The position numbers were made by a program, and so were the translations under genes. The notes below the pieces were generated by a model. The model did no database searches. It worked only from the letters and a program-made list of their open reading frames with translations, and had not been told where the DNA came from. Of a DNA stretch of 64,000 bases, positions 14,101 through 26,100 are shown piece after piece. The first letter of the stretch is position 1; every line of letters starts with the position of its first letter. The DNA lies in NCBI RefSeq assembly GCF_040182565.1, contig NC_089888.1, forward strand, positions 10,704,501-10,768,500, in the 5' to 3' direction. This DNA comes from Anser cygnoides. Taxonomy: Eukaryota > Chordata > Aves > Anseriformes > Anatidae.

Positions 14101-17100
14101 AGCAGTTCAGTAAGTTAAGACTCATCTCTGTGGAAGGCAACAGAACATGGTGTGTTTTACCACCCAGTCCAATGCTCCTCAGAAGCAGCAAAACTTTGAG
14201 AATGGGACCCACTGAGTAGAGAGCCTTGGTTGCATTTAAGATCTGTGCTTAGCCCTTTGTTGCAAAAATTGCTTAAAAAAAGCTGTGCAGCATCTATTTT
14301 TTTTCATGCCTTGAGGATAACAGAGGCTAATAAATGCTAAAGGCTTGTGGTGATTTTTGAAGGTCATTGAAAATGGATTGATGTCACATTTCAACGGCCT
14401 CATTGGGGATGGAGGTAGGATGACAGTCACATTAGAGCATGCACAGTAGTTGGCAGGGCTGGATTGTGAGCGCAGATATGTTGCAGCCCATGTTCTCCCC
14501 TGGAGACATGGGGAAAGCTGAGAATTGAGCAGAACAGCTTGTGGAGCTGAGCTGTGTGCACAGCAATGATGAGCCGAGTGCATCATTTGCTATTTGAAGG
14601 CTGGACAAGTTTCCTGACTTAATTTTAGAGGGAACTGTCTGTCTTCCATGCTTCAGCCATGTCTAATTTATACAGGAGTTAGTTCAGTCCTGGTGTGCAA
14701 TGAGCAGTTGAAAATAGGGCTATGTGATTCATTCAAGTCTACTTCAGCTAGCAGCTGTGTTGAACAGCTGCGTGGGAAAGCTTGCAGAGCATTTCCTTGC
14801 CCCTATTCACAGCTGCAATTATAGGGCAGAATGGCTGTTGTACTACTTTCTTTTTCCACTAAGATAAATGCTCTTAAAACCAAGATAGGTAAAGGTAGGA
14901 GGGGGGAAAACTTCAGAACCAAAGAAGAAGGTCATCTGAACTTGAGCAGAGGTCATCTTTGGCATCTCTGCAAAAGGCTGCTGTTCAGAAAAGACTGAGA
15001 AGATGGGATGACTTGTGATCTGTTAGAGCTCATAGATCAGGTAGGAAATACGGGAGAACAAAGCAGGCCTGAATGTTCAGCAAGGCTTCTTTATTTTACT
15101 TCAACTTTTTCCTCGCTGTAGACCCATCTCTGTTCTGAAGTCACTCAGGCATTAAAACTAAGTGTTTCATTTGGCACAGTCTGAGGGCAGCTTAGACCAG
15201 CTGTATGTGTCTCCTGGGGACAGCAGGCAGGTGGCCTTCAGGGAAGGGAAGCTGCTGAGATGCTTAACATGAGGTTCACTTTGCACAGTTTTAAAGGCAG
15301 TCTGCTAAGCTTGTCTTTAGGAAATAGGCCAGAAGAAAGGGCAGATTTGAACTCGAGGTTTCTGCCATCAACTCCCAAAGATTTCCTTCAGAAGGGAGAG
15401 ATTATCCTTGATCTAGTCAGTTGCACTAGGAAATTGTTATTCGGGGAAAATGCTGCTTTAGAGAGACTTGCTATAGATGCTGTATGTCACTGTGCACCAG
15501 ACAACATTCTTCAGACTGTCCTGTCCCCTCCCTGCCCTCATTGTGCTAAAACCTGAACTTATTCTCTCTGCAGATAACAGAGTGAAATGTGGTAATCGAT
15601 GGCTGTCTGAGGTCTGTGATGGTAGACCAGTGGGGACAACTGACCTAATGGAGCTATAGGTCCTTCTAGAGGTGCTGGTCTCCCATTTCTCTTTGTGACA
15701 GCACCATTATTAATAACTGGTGGCTGGGAAGTGACAGGGAGGCCTGGAGGCTGTCTTTTGGACTCTATCAAGACATGTTGCTCTGTAAAAATCCCAGTTT
15801 GAAAACAGCTTTGTGAATCACACACAGATCTGAACCAAAGTTGCTGGGGTTCTTGGTTTGCATGGCTCATCTGGGCTTAGGTCATGTCGCAGCAGGTTTT
15901 GAGGATGATTTTGAACAGAAATCAGCATCTGTGTGCTCCGTCTAAGGGAGTAAAGATGTTGGAAGATAAATCAATAAACATTTTCCACTAACGATTTGCC
16001 ACAGGAGTGACAATGGGGGACAGCATCCCCAGGGCCTGGCTCGGCGGGGGGGCGCTAGGGGGCGGCGTTGGTCTGCGGAGGGTGGTCAGGGCCGGCGGGG
16101 CCCAGCTTCCCTGGGTGCTGCCTGAGGTGGCAATGGCCTGGGCTGGGGCACACAGCGAGCCACGCTTCCCGAGGGCGAGGCTGTGAAACTTTGGAGATGA
16201 CTTCAAGGGATTTTGTGTTTCTCACTTAACTCAGCTCTGGTACTAATTTGGGGTTCTCCCTTCTTCCCTGGCAGCCCCATTGGCACAGGTGGCCTTGGGC
16301 TGATGGCCAGAGGGGAGACCAGCCTCTCCATGGGCTCTCGTTTCACCTAGGCAGATGAAACCAGAGGGTTGTTGCCGAGCACCTACATCCTGTTCCACAG
16401 GAGCACATTCACATAGCCTGTGGGGGGGCTGTGCCTTGAGCATGCAGAGCCCTGAAACATGTGCTTAAGCTGGAGCCAAAGGCAGCGGTTCCTGCCCTCC
16501 GCACTGGGTGCGTGCCCTTGCAGAGCACATAAGGCCGTGGTCATTCTTGCAGCCATGAGAAACCTCCCTGGAGCCTGCAGGCCCCTCGTGTGTGCTGCCG
16601 TGCTTGGCCAGGCCTGGATGCTTTGATCCCCAAAATTAACAGGCTGCATAAACACTTCTGGATTTTGCTTGGGATTGTTGGTGGTTCGCACTCACCCTTC
16701 CAGGTGTCCACCTGGATCTCTTTCAAGGGATATGGCTCATGTTGGTGGTTTCAGCCTGATTTAACAGTTCCTCTATTTTCACCTAATACCTAATTTTCCC
16801 CTAATTTCATACAATTACAGAATAATTAACTTATAGTATGCTTCCAGACCTTAAAGAACATAGCCACCATATTCTCTACTACTGATATTCTGCTAGGCTG
16901 CATAGGTTTGTTTCAGATTTGTTCTGATTGTCACAAATTGAGTAGCTTTTTGTGTGGATAGACTTTGTAAGTAATCGGGGGCTTGCCCAATGAAGCATAC
17001 AGAGAATTTACATGCAATGAGATATTATTGATACAGCAGGGAGGAGAAATATCTGGAATTAGTACCATATGCGGTAATGCCAGTTCAGGACAAAACTCAA

Positions 17101-20100
17101 GGCTGACAAAAGGTCTGAAGAGTCAGGGCCCTTAAAGCAGGGAGCACACTTACAGCTTTGGCATTTGGATAATATGGTAATTTGGAGCAAACTGACTGAA
17201 TGACAGCTCCTGTCATATCAAGATCTTGTTCTATGATGTTTGTGTTTCTAGACAGTCCTTTGTCTCTGGCCTCCACCTCCTGGACTATTTTCAAACAAGG
17301 ATATATTTGAAACAGTGCTTTTTTGACTGTGGTAGTAATACCTATGAAACTGAATTTTCATGTAGCTAGTGTCTAGATCTGGGGTGTTTAATCAGAGCTG
17401 GGGTTGATTACCAACAGGAGGACTAGGAATGGTGAACTGAGAAATTGAATTTCTCTTGTTCCAAGTGCTTTAGATTTAAATGCGGTTATCTACGTATCAC
17501 CTCCTTTCAAGCCATCTTGCAAGACTGGGCTAGGCTTTAGAAACATCACTGAAGCGAACATCTTGCTCTTTGCAGAAGAATTCTTTGCTCAGGTTGTGGG
17601 GAAAATAGAACTGTGTCTTTCCTGACTCTCTGATCTAGAATCGATCTCTTCTATTTTTCAAAAAAATATTTTGTCTTGCTGTTTTAACAGTCCTGTGGGG
17701 AAGAAACTTGTTTGAAGCTTCATACTGCTATTGGAGGATCCAAATGAGGGTTCTGATCTCTTCCCTGCTTCCTGCAAAGGATTTTATAACCTAGGCCTGT
17801 GAAAATTGCTTCTGTCACTTGAATGTATTGGTTTGCAGTGGTATTAACTCCAACTAAGATGAATCATTTTACTCTTCCCATAGGAATTAGAGGTATTTCA
17901 GAAGAGACAACCACTGGAGTTCACAACTTGTACAAGATGAAGGCCAATGGGACCCTGAAGGTTCCAGCTATCAACGTTAACGACTCTGTCACCAAGGTAG
18001 TGCAGTTAGAACACTTCTGCTATGTTGTAATGGCCGGTTTGGTGCTGGGAATTCCCCTACAAGTATTCTTTCTCTTGCTGACTTAACATCTGCTTGATGT
18101 GGTACTGAGCAGATTTTCAGCATATATCCTTTTCTAGCATATAGAGCCTGTGTTGCCTCTAATCACAGAATCCATTCGATTGGAAGGAACCTTAAAGACC
18201 ATCTAATTCCAACCCCCCTGTCATAGGCAGGGACACTTTCTGCCAGACCAGGTTGCTCAAAGTCCCAGCCAGCCTGGCCTTGAACACCTCCAGGGATGGG
18301 GCATCCACAGCTTCTCTGGGCAACCTGTACCTGTGCCTCACCACACTCAAATGTGACATTCCATTGTAAATATTCCGTTTTTAGAACATCCAGGGCTTGT
18401 TTGTTTGCGAGGACATGCATTCTTTTTTTTGTATTTCAATAATATGAAAACAACCCTGGAATTTATGCCTCTGTTGGGCTACAGTTAGATTCTGTGTCAA
18501 GGAACTTGTCAACACCGACTTAAAGTCCACAGGTAGATGGCAGGTAACAGCTGGAAAAGAAAGTGAATGACCTGGATGAGCTTGTGACTGGTAAAGGTTG
18601 GTTTGTCTGACGTATTTCTGCAAGCAACAGTTCCTAAGGATGGAGCAGGAGGTATATATCCCTTGCTTAGCTGTATTTCTGCTTTCTAAGATAAATGCTG
18701 GTCCATTGAGGGTTATGTAGGAATGGTATTTAGAGGGTGCTGATGCTTTCGGATGCACATGAATTATAGTGGGATTTTCAGGTGTGCATGAGGTTTGTGT
18801 CCAGATGTCTTTAAATCTAGTCAATAAATCTCTTTTGAGTTAGCATGCTCTATTCAGTTCCAGACAGTTCTTCTGTTCTGAAACTGCTCCCATTTCTTCC
18901 TCAGAGCAAGTTTGATAACCTTTATGGTTGCCGTGAGTCCCTCATTGACGGTATCAAACGTGCTACAGATGTTATGATTGCTGGAAAAGTAGCAGTGGTG
19001 GCAGGTTATGGTGATGTGGGCAAAGGCTGCGCTCAGGCCTTGCGGAGCTTCGGAGCAAGAGTCATCATCACTGAGATTGATCCCATCAATGCGCTGCAGG
19101 CAGCCATGGAAGGTGAGAACTGAAGATGTAGAAATTACTACTGGTTCTGTCTGTGTTAATGTAGAGCAATAAATGATACCTGGTCAAGGAAGTTTCAGTA
19201 GATTTCAGCCCTGTCTATATTGTAGATGTAGATGTGACTCCCTCTTTAATTTAAGGACATGAGGAACTTTTCCTTTGTAACTTACGAAGGAGTTCCTTAG
19301 TATAGGCCTTGAAGATGTATTTGTAGTCCAAGATAAAATGACCATTATGGGGTAAGCCCTTGATTTCATAATGCTCTGTCTGGTTTTGAATAACTTGATT
19401 ATCTTCAACTTGGGCAACTACCTCCACTGTGGGTTAAGACTTTGCTAGAGTATTTCCACACTAAAACACCAGATCTTACCCTCATTAGATGTTTTTGTGG
19501 ACCAGTGCTATGCTTTCTGCCTTTCCAACATGAGGCTGTGCTCTAGCTATTCTGTGGGTGCTTAATGTAGCTGTTCTTAGTACCAGTTTATCCCATTTCC
19601 ATTCATAACGGGTTAGAACCAGCAGGTATGTGGGTGCATTTCCTTGGCAAACATGAGCCCCTGAATCCAGTCTGAGAGCTGTGGCAGACACTACACCGAT
19701 GGACACAGGATGCTGAATGTATAGATCTACATACTGGAAATACTGAGAGAGAGATTTTTGTGCTACCTTGGTATTTAGTAAGAGAAGTACACCCACTATC
19801 CTGCACCCTCTGTAGGCCAGGCACAGACTTCTTTTATTCGTAGTTCTTTATACTTTTCTGCTCATAATATTGTAGCCCATTTTTGAACAACATCTGGTGG
19901 TTGGGCAGGGGGATAATCTTTCTTCTTTTTTCAGGTTATGAAGTTACTACTATGGAGGAGGCCTGTAAAGAAGGAAATATCTTTGTTACCACCACTGGAT
20001 GCACTGACATTGTTCAGGGCAGGTATGATCTAGCCACTTGCTTTAGTGAAAACATCCTGGTGCAGTTAGACAGTCATAACTTGCCAGCAATATGGTGTTA

Positions 20101-23100
20101 ATATTAATTTAATGAGAGGTTGGGACTTCAGTCTTTCAGTTCTGTTGGATGTTGACAAGTTGCACTTGTTGTCTTACAGCACCTAATGCTGGAGAAACAA
20201 AAGGCATAGATGGAAAGACAGACTTTGGAAAATGAAAGGGCAGGTCTGAGTTTTCTGTTAGATAAATGTGAACAAAAGGGGAGGTAGGTAAAGATTGAAA
20301 GTGATTCCATCTGTTAGTGTGCACAACAGACTTGAAACTAATCTGTTCTCAGTAAAATACCCTGCTGGTTTTTATCACTTCTCAGATCTCAATTTACAGT
20401 CCCTCCAGTCTTCACAAACCCATTCCTGTCTTTGCCATTAGGTATCTATGTGTTGTAGTGCAAGGTCAGATTAAATGGGAGGAGTTAAAGCCATTAGTCT
20501 CCAGAGATGTGAAACTGCTGGTAACTTTAAAGTCATGGAGAAAGATTTATTCTGTGTAGGAAAGAACAGAATAACTACAGGTATTTTAGTACTGACCAAT
20601 TAAAAAAAAAACTTTTACTTTCTTTCCAATAACCTCTTACATTCTAGGGAAGGGTCCTTTTTTAGGGGCTTGAAGTTTTTTTTTCCAGCAGATTTCACGT
20701 CTAAAAGATTATGAGACCCATGTATCTCATGTTTGTGAGAATCAACTACAGTGATCCAGGGACTCTTTGCTTCTTGAGTAAAGCTATGGACCAGAGCATC
20801 TTCTGATTTTGGAGAAACATTTTTTTTTAACTTTATGGAACACCTTTTTTTTTTTTTTGCAGACACTTCGAGCAGATGAAGGATGATGCCATAGTGTGTA
20901 ATATTGGTCATTTTGATGTGGAAGTTGATGCAAAGTGGCTGAATGAAAATGCAGTAGAGGTGGTGAATGTTAAACCTCAGGTGAGACAGACCTTGCAGAA
21001 GATACCCTATTGCAAGTCAGCGTCTGCTTCCAGGAAGGGGGACACTTCCTTTCAGTTGCTTCTCTTTGCATTTCTAGCTTTTATTTTTGGAAGCAGTGTT
21101 GTTCTGGGCTGATCAGAATGTGAATTCTAATCTGCTCTTGCCTGTATAACTTGGGACAAGTTGCACGTAATATTTTTGCATTGGTGTTAAAGCAACCGGT
21201 TCCAGCCATTGCCTTGGAGTAAAGCACGGTCTCTGACAAGAGGCGCCTGGTATGGATGCATCTTTGTTCACATGTTCCTACTACCTGGACAAACAGGAGC
21301 CTATGCCTTAATGTTGGTCATGTAGGCAATTGCATCAAGTTTGTTCCTTACTGGAGGTCAGCCTTGATGTGTGGGATATTGAGGGAGGTATAGAAATGTG
21401 CTTTTTTGATAGCCACCAGCTGAAAACAAAGCCATAACTCAGTTTTAAAAAACAAGCTAGGTGATGAATAGAGAACAGACCATTAAGAGAATGTATAGAA
21501 TTTATTAGGAACAGAGCTTATGAATTGCCTAGTGGCTGATCTGAATTTCCTCAAAGGAAGCTGTTTATTGATGTAGCTGCCCTGCACCAGAACAGTCTAA
21601 GCCCTGATGCCAGGGTGCTGATATTAGAATAAATCTCAAGGGAATGTCTTTTGGGGATTCTGTCAAGGTTTGAAAAAATCACACCTCTTGCTTTTCAAAG
21701 CATTTTTTTGTTTGGAAATTGAAGCCTCAGGAAAGCCTATGTGGAGCTCTGCCAAATTCAGACTTCTCTTCCAGACTCAGTGGCTTTGTTTTAGAAACCT
21801 GTGGAGACCATAAGTCTGAGCGTGGGTGGAAAAGACAGGATATTTTATCCTTGCTCAGCTTTCATTCTCAGTATGTATTTACTTCAAATCGTGGTAGTAG
21901 ACACACAGGGAAGTAGGCATCTAAAAAAAAATTCAGCTTTTCAGTTGTGTCCTGGAATAGAGAAACAAAACTAAATTATATCAAAATTATTTTGTAGCAA
22001 CAATGTTGAGGGAGAACATCGCAAGGCAAACCAGGTTCTGTCCAACTTGGCATACCTTTTGAAGAAGAAATTCCTGCTGATAGCAGGATTCTGGGACAGG
22101 TTTTTAACTTTTTTAACCACATCCAAGCGTATGTCTTAGATCTCAATCTGCTTTTCCAATTTTCATAACTTCCCTGTGGCTTATTGGGCACCCACATCAA
22201 ACTCTTAATAAGCAGCTGCAAGTCTTTCAGTATCATATTTGCTGTTGGGATACTAAACATGGGCTGAACTAGATATAAAGTTATACTCTCAAGTTCTCAC
22301 TATATTCAGGTCTGTTCTTGCCCATGGCCTTGATGTAGAGCTGACTTCACTCTAGGTTTTGTCCTAAAGGAGCTTGTAGCAGGCTGCTTGCTTTCAGGTA
22401 GCTCAGGTTTTAAAAGGTTTTAAAACTGGAGCTATTCGTAAGCATTGTGAAAGGCTGAAATGGATGTTAATGTGATAATGTACAAACTACCCGCACAGGC
22501 CCATTCAGTGTGGCTCTTAGAATCCACGCGAAAATCTGAGTGTCAGTGTTGGAGGAAGCAGTAGTTCATTTCCTTTATGTATTCCATGTAGAAGGAGCTA
22601 GTCCTGTTACAAATGTATTGGGTGCACTGAGCAATGAGATGCAGTGTAGTTCAAGGAATGAAAAACATTAAAGGCATCTGGTTAAAGACATGTTTTATTT
22701 TTAAAAGGCTGGAGTTATGGTCAAGGTAGTCCATATGGTTTAATGCTGAAGATTTACCTCCTACCCTGAATCTCTCTGTTCTGTAAACCATCGCTGTTGC
22801 AAGCAGGAGTTTCGGAATGACCCAAAGGAGGCACCTGCTCACACAGAAGCCACTGCCTGGGATGCTGTAGGGACATGAACATCTACATTTAAATGTAGCT
22901 AAAGTTATTATCTGAAGTTAGTTGTGTTCTTCCTTACCCATCTACTGCTTACTGCTGGAGACAGGCTGTACTTACGGGTTTAGAAACAAACTCTCAGGAA
23001 GGTGGCAACTTCATTCTCTCACCACCTATGTGGGTATTCATCTGCATGCGTTAGGACCTTTTTCAGAGCAACAGTGCTGAGTCACTGTAAGAAATCGATA

Positions 23101-26100
23101 GAATCGCTTCTGCGCTGGAGACTGGGAAGGAAATTATTGGTCTGCCAGTTAGGCCGTTGCTGGCTTCTCAGTTTTGTTCAAATTCATCAAAGGGGCGCTT
23201 TGGTCATCTTGTCCCTAGTCGTCTTCAGAGCTTCAAGCCGAGGTCAGTCCTGTGTTAAAGGTGTGCTTATCCCTAGAATTGCATTTTTTTCCACATTAGG
23301 TGAGGGGACCTGTATGTGTTTATAATACCAACCCTCTGCATACGTGAATTTTTAATAAGACCTAGCAACTTTTTTCTATATCCTGTAGCAACGAGGGGAA
23401 TATAGTACAAGACCAAAAATCTCCATCCATGATCAAAACCCTCCTATGAAGACATCTGTCTCTTGGTCTTGAGAATTAATACTAGAGCTGAGTACATGGT
23501 TGCTAGACATCAGCTGGAGGTAAAGGGTGATTATGGAAGCATCCAACCTTGTAGTTTTCAGTAACGTGTGGTCCCCATTTACAAGTTGTGAGCTGGCATA
23601 AGAAACCTTTAACACTTGGGATAGGAAAATGTCTTAATGTGCCATTCTAAGACTCATCTGTTGCCTTCAAAGTACAACTGAGGAGGAAATAGACTTATTC
23701 CTAAAAAGCTGGCAGGTTGTTCTGAATGTGCTTGCACTGGGTGCAGTACCCCTCACCTGCGTTGTGGTATTACGCTGATATGTAGCACAAACGTTGCTCT
23801 TGAGGGGAAGGAAAGCTCAAGGAATGATGAGCTTTTGCTTTGAAAATAAGTCATTTATGTATATATTATGGTCTGGAGGGAAGTGCAAAGCAGCCGGAAA
23901 GTCCAGTGTAAGCTAAATGCAGATAGGGGAAAGGAGGATGCGTTTAACTATGGAGGTGAACTTAGCACTTGGATAACCTGAGTTGTACTTCTCTAGCAGC
24001 TTCTTGACCTTATAAGTGAGCTGGTGTATCTGCCCATGGGTGAGACTTGTCTTCACAGTACTGACTTCTGTACAAAAACTTTAATTTGCATTTTTCTGCA
24101 TTACCCTGTGCATTGAATCAGTCACGTCAGCAGATTGCCGAAGGTATGTGATAGCACATACAAGCCAGCAGCTGTACAGGTGTATGTTGGGTCAATATCT
24201 GGGTGCAACATCTTGACACGCAAACCATCAGATTCAAACCTCAAAACTTAATTGTAGCCATTTAATCTGTAAACAGCATTTACTGTCAGCAATGCTGTAG
24301 TTCTCGTGTTTTTTTAGCATGCTGCTTTTGCTGCTTTGTTTCATTATTCCTTCCCACGGTCTTCTGGTGGTACATGTTGTATTTTTTATGGGTGAACTGA
24401 ATGCTGCCTCTTGCGGTCCACACTGGAGAATCAACATCCGTAAAAAATACAACTGCTCAGTCAAAAAAAGAAAAACTTACTAACTCTACCTTGCTGTATT
24501 GCTTTTGGGCAGGAGAAATTAAGAATTTTGTTTAGGGCTTCTGTTTGCGATAGTCACTGTCTATGTACATGCTAAAACCAGTAATCTGGTTTTAGGTTGT
24601 CCCCAGCACAGCCTGGAAATCAGCCTGAACAAAGGTCTGTGTTTTTCTCTGAGAGCAAAGTGGGGAGGTTGTACTAGAAATCTAGGATAGCCATTTATTA
24701 CACGAGCTCTTCACAGCTACAGGTTCAATGTGACTTGCTCTCTTGATAAGTGGGAAGATCCTCTTGCATCATGTCTTTGGACCTGTCTTGCTCTCAGATG
24801 GGCCTGGCCTCATCACAGGAGATGAGCTGTCAAGCCACAAGAGACTTCAAGGAGCAGTCTCTCCTAGAATCTGGTGCCAAAGAGTTTGTAGATACCTACA
24901 GCAGCCTGTACCTAGGAGACAAACTGTGCATGTCTCAATTGTCAATCGATTGCCTTACTGAAGTGGGAAGATTTACTGGGGAGTAATTTCAGCAGGTTGA
25001 GCAAACTGGCTTTTACCCTGGTGTTAGATGCAAATCCTCCGAACTGTTGGATGCAGAGGTGTACACTCTCAGGGCTCTCCATACTGTTGTATAATTGTGT
25101 ACATGAATTACATGTTACTGCTGGCAGCGTGTTCCCTACCACAGATACCTGAGATGATATGCGTGTGAAAGAATCAGAAGAAATGGGATAACTGGTTAGG
25201 CATGAAACGGATGCCAAGATTCATGTTGTGTGAAGCCCAGGGTAGTTACAGGCTTTGTTGAATGCTGGCTGGGAATTGTGAGGGGTGTCTCAATTTTAAT
25301 AAAAGTCCACATTCCAAGCCTGTTGCTAAATTGTTGATGTGGGAAGGTAGCCCACCAAGTTTTGCATGGGTTAAAATGCTGTCTGTGCCTTTGCCTCTAA
25401 CAAATGCTTTTGCTTTTTCCCACCCAGGTAGATCGCTATACATTGAGGAATGGCCGTCACATTATACTGCTAGCAGAAGGCAGACTGGTCAACTTGGGCT
25501 GTGCCATGGGTCACCCTAGCTTTGTTATGAGCAACTCCTTCACCAACCAAGTGCTGGCACAGATTGAGCTGTGGACGAATAGTGACAAATACTCTGTTGG
25601 AGTCCATTTTCTGCCAAAGAAGGTGAGGTAGAATAGCAGAAAGATGCAAGCTCATAAGGAAGCCAACTTCAGATGTGATAATAGAGATTTTTGTTTGTGC
25701 TTGAGTTCGTTTTCCTACTGAATGTTGTTACAAAGAGCTTCTGTCTCTTATTAAGTGCTTGACTTTGGTCACACTGAGCTTGTTGAGTCTGAAGTGGGCT
25801 GCTTTTTGTGCCTAGGAGGTTGTGAAGAACAGACAAAGCCTTGTGCTGCTTCAGGATAGTCAGGAAGCTCTTTCCAGCTAACATGTTCCTTCTGCTGAGT
25901 GTCAGCATTCACAGCAAGCTGTCACATTCCTATCCAACAGCAAAGTCTAGTGGGGCAGGGTTAAAGCTGGAGTGAAATTAGAAGTCTCTTTTACTGTGGT
26001 TGAGAGCAAGCCTGGGTCCTATTTGCACCTGAGCAGAGCTTATCACAATCTGATCATAATAGTTTCACAAAATATTCATGACACAAATTCCCCTGCGTTT

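Noticed and set aside
12903..14575. ATGATGA-like boxes in AHCY introns as C/D snoRNA candidates (near 12908, 14565 and 23825)
   Set aside because: C-box-like words occur without properly spaced CTGA boxes and terminal stems, so no snoRNA can be supported.
18381..18824. 147-codon open frame antisense in AHCY intron 5
   Set aside because: Matches no family and overlaps the edge of a CR1 tail; best explained as chance.
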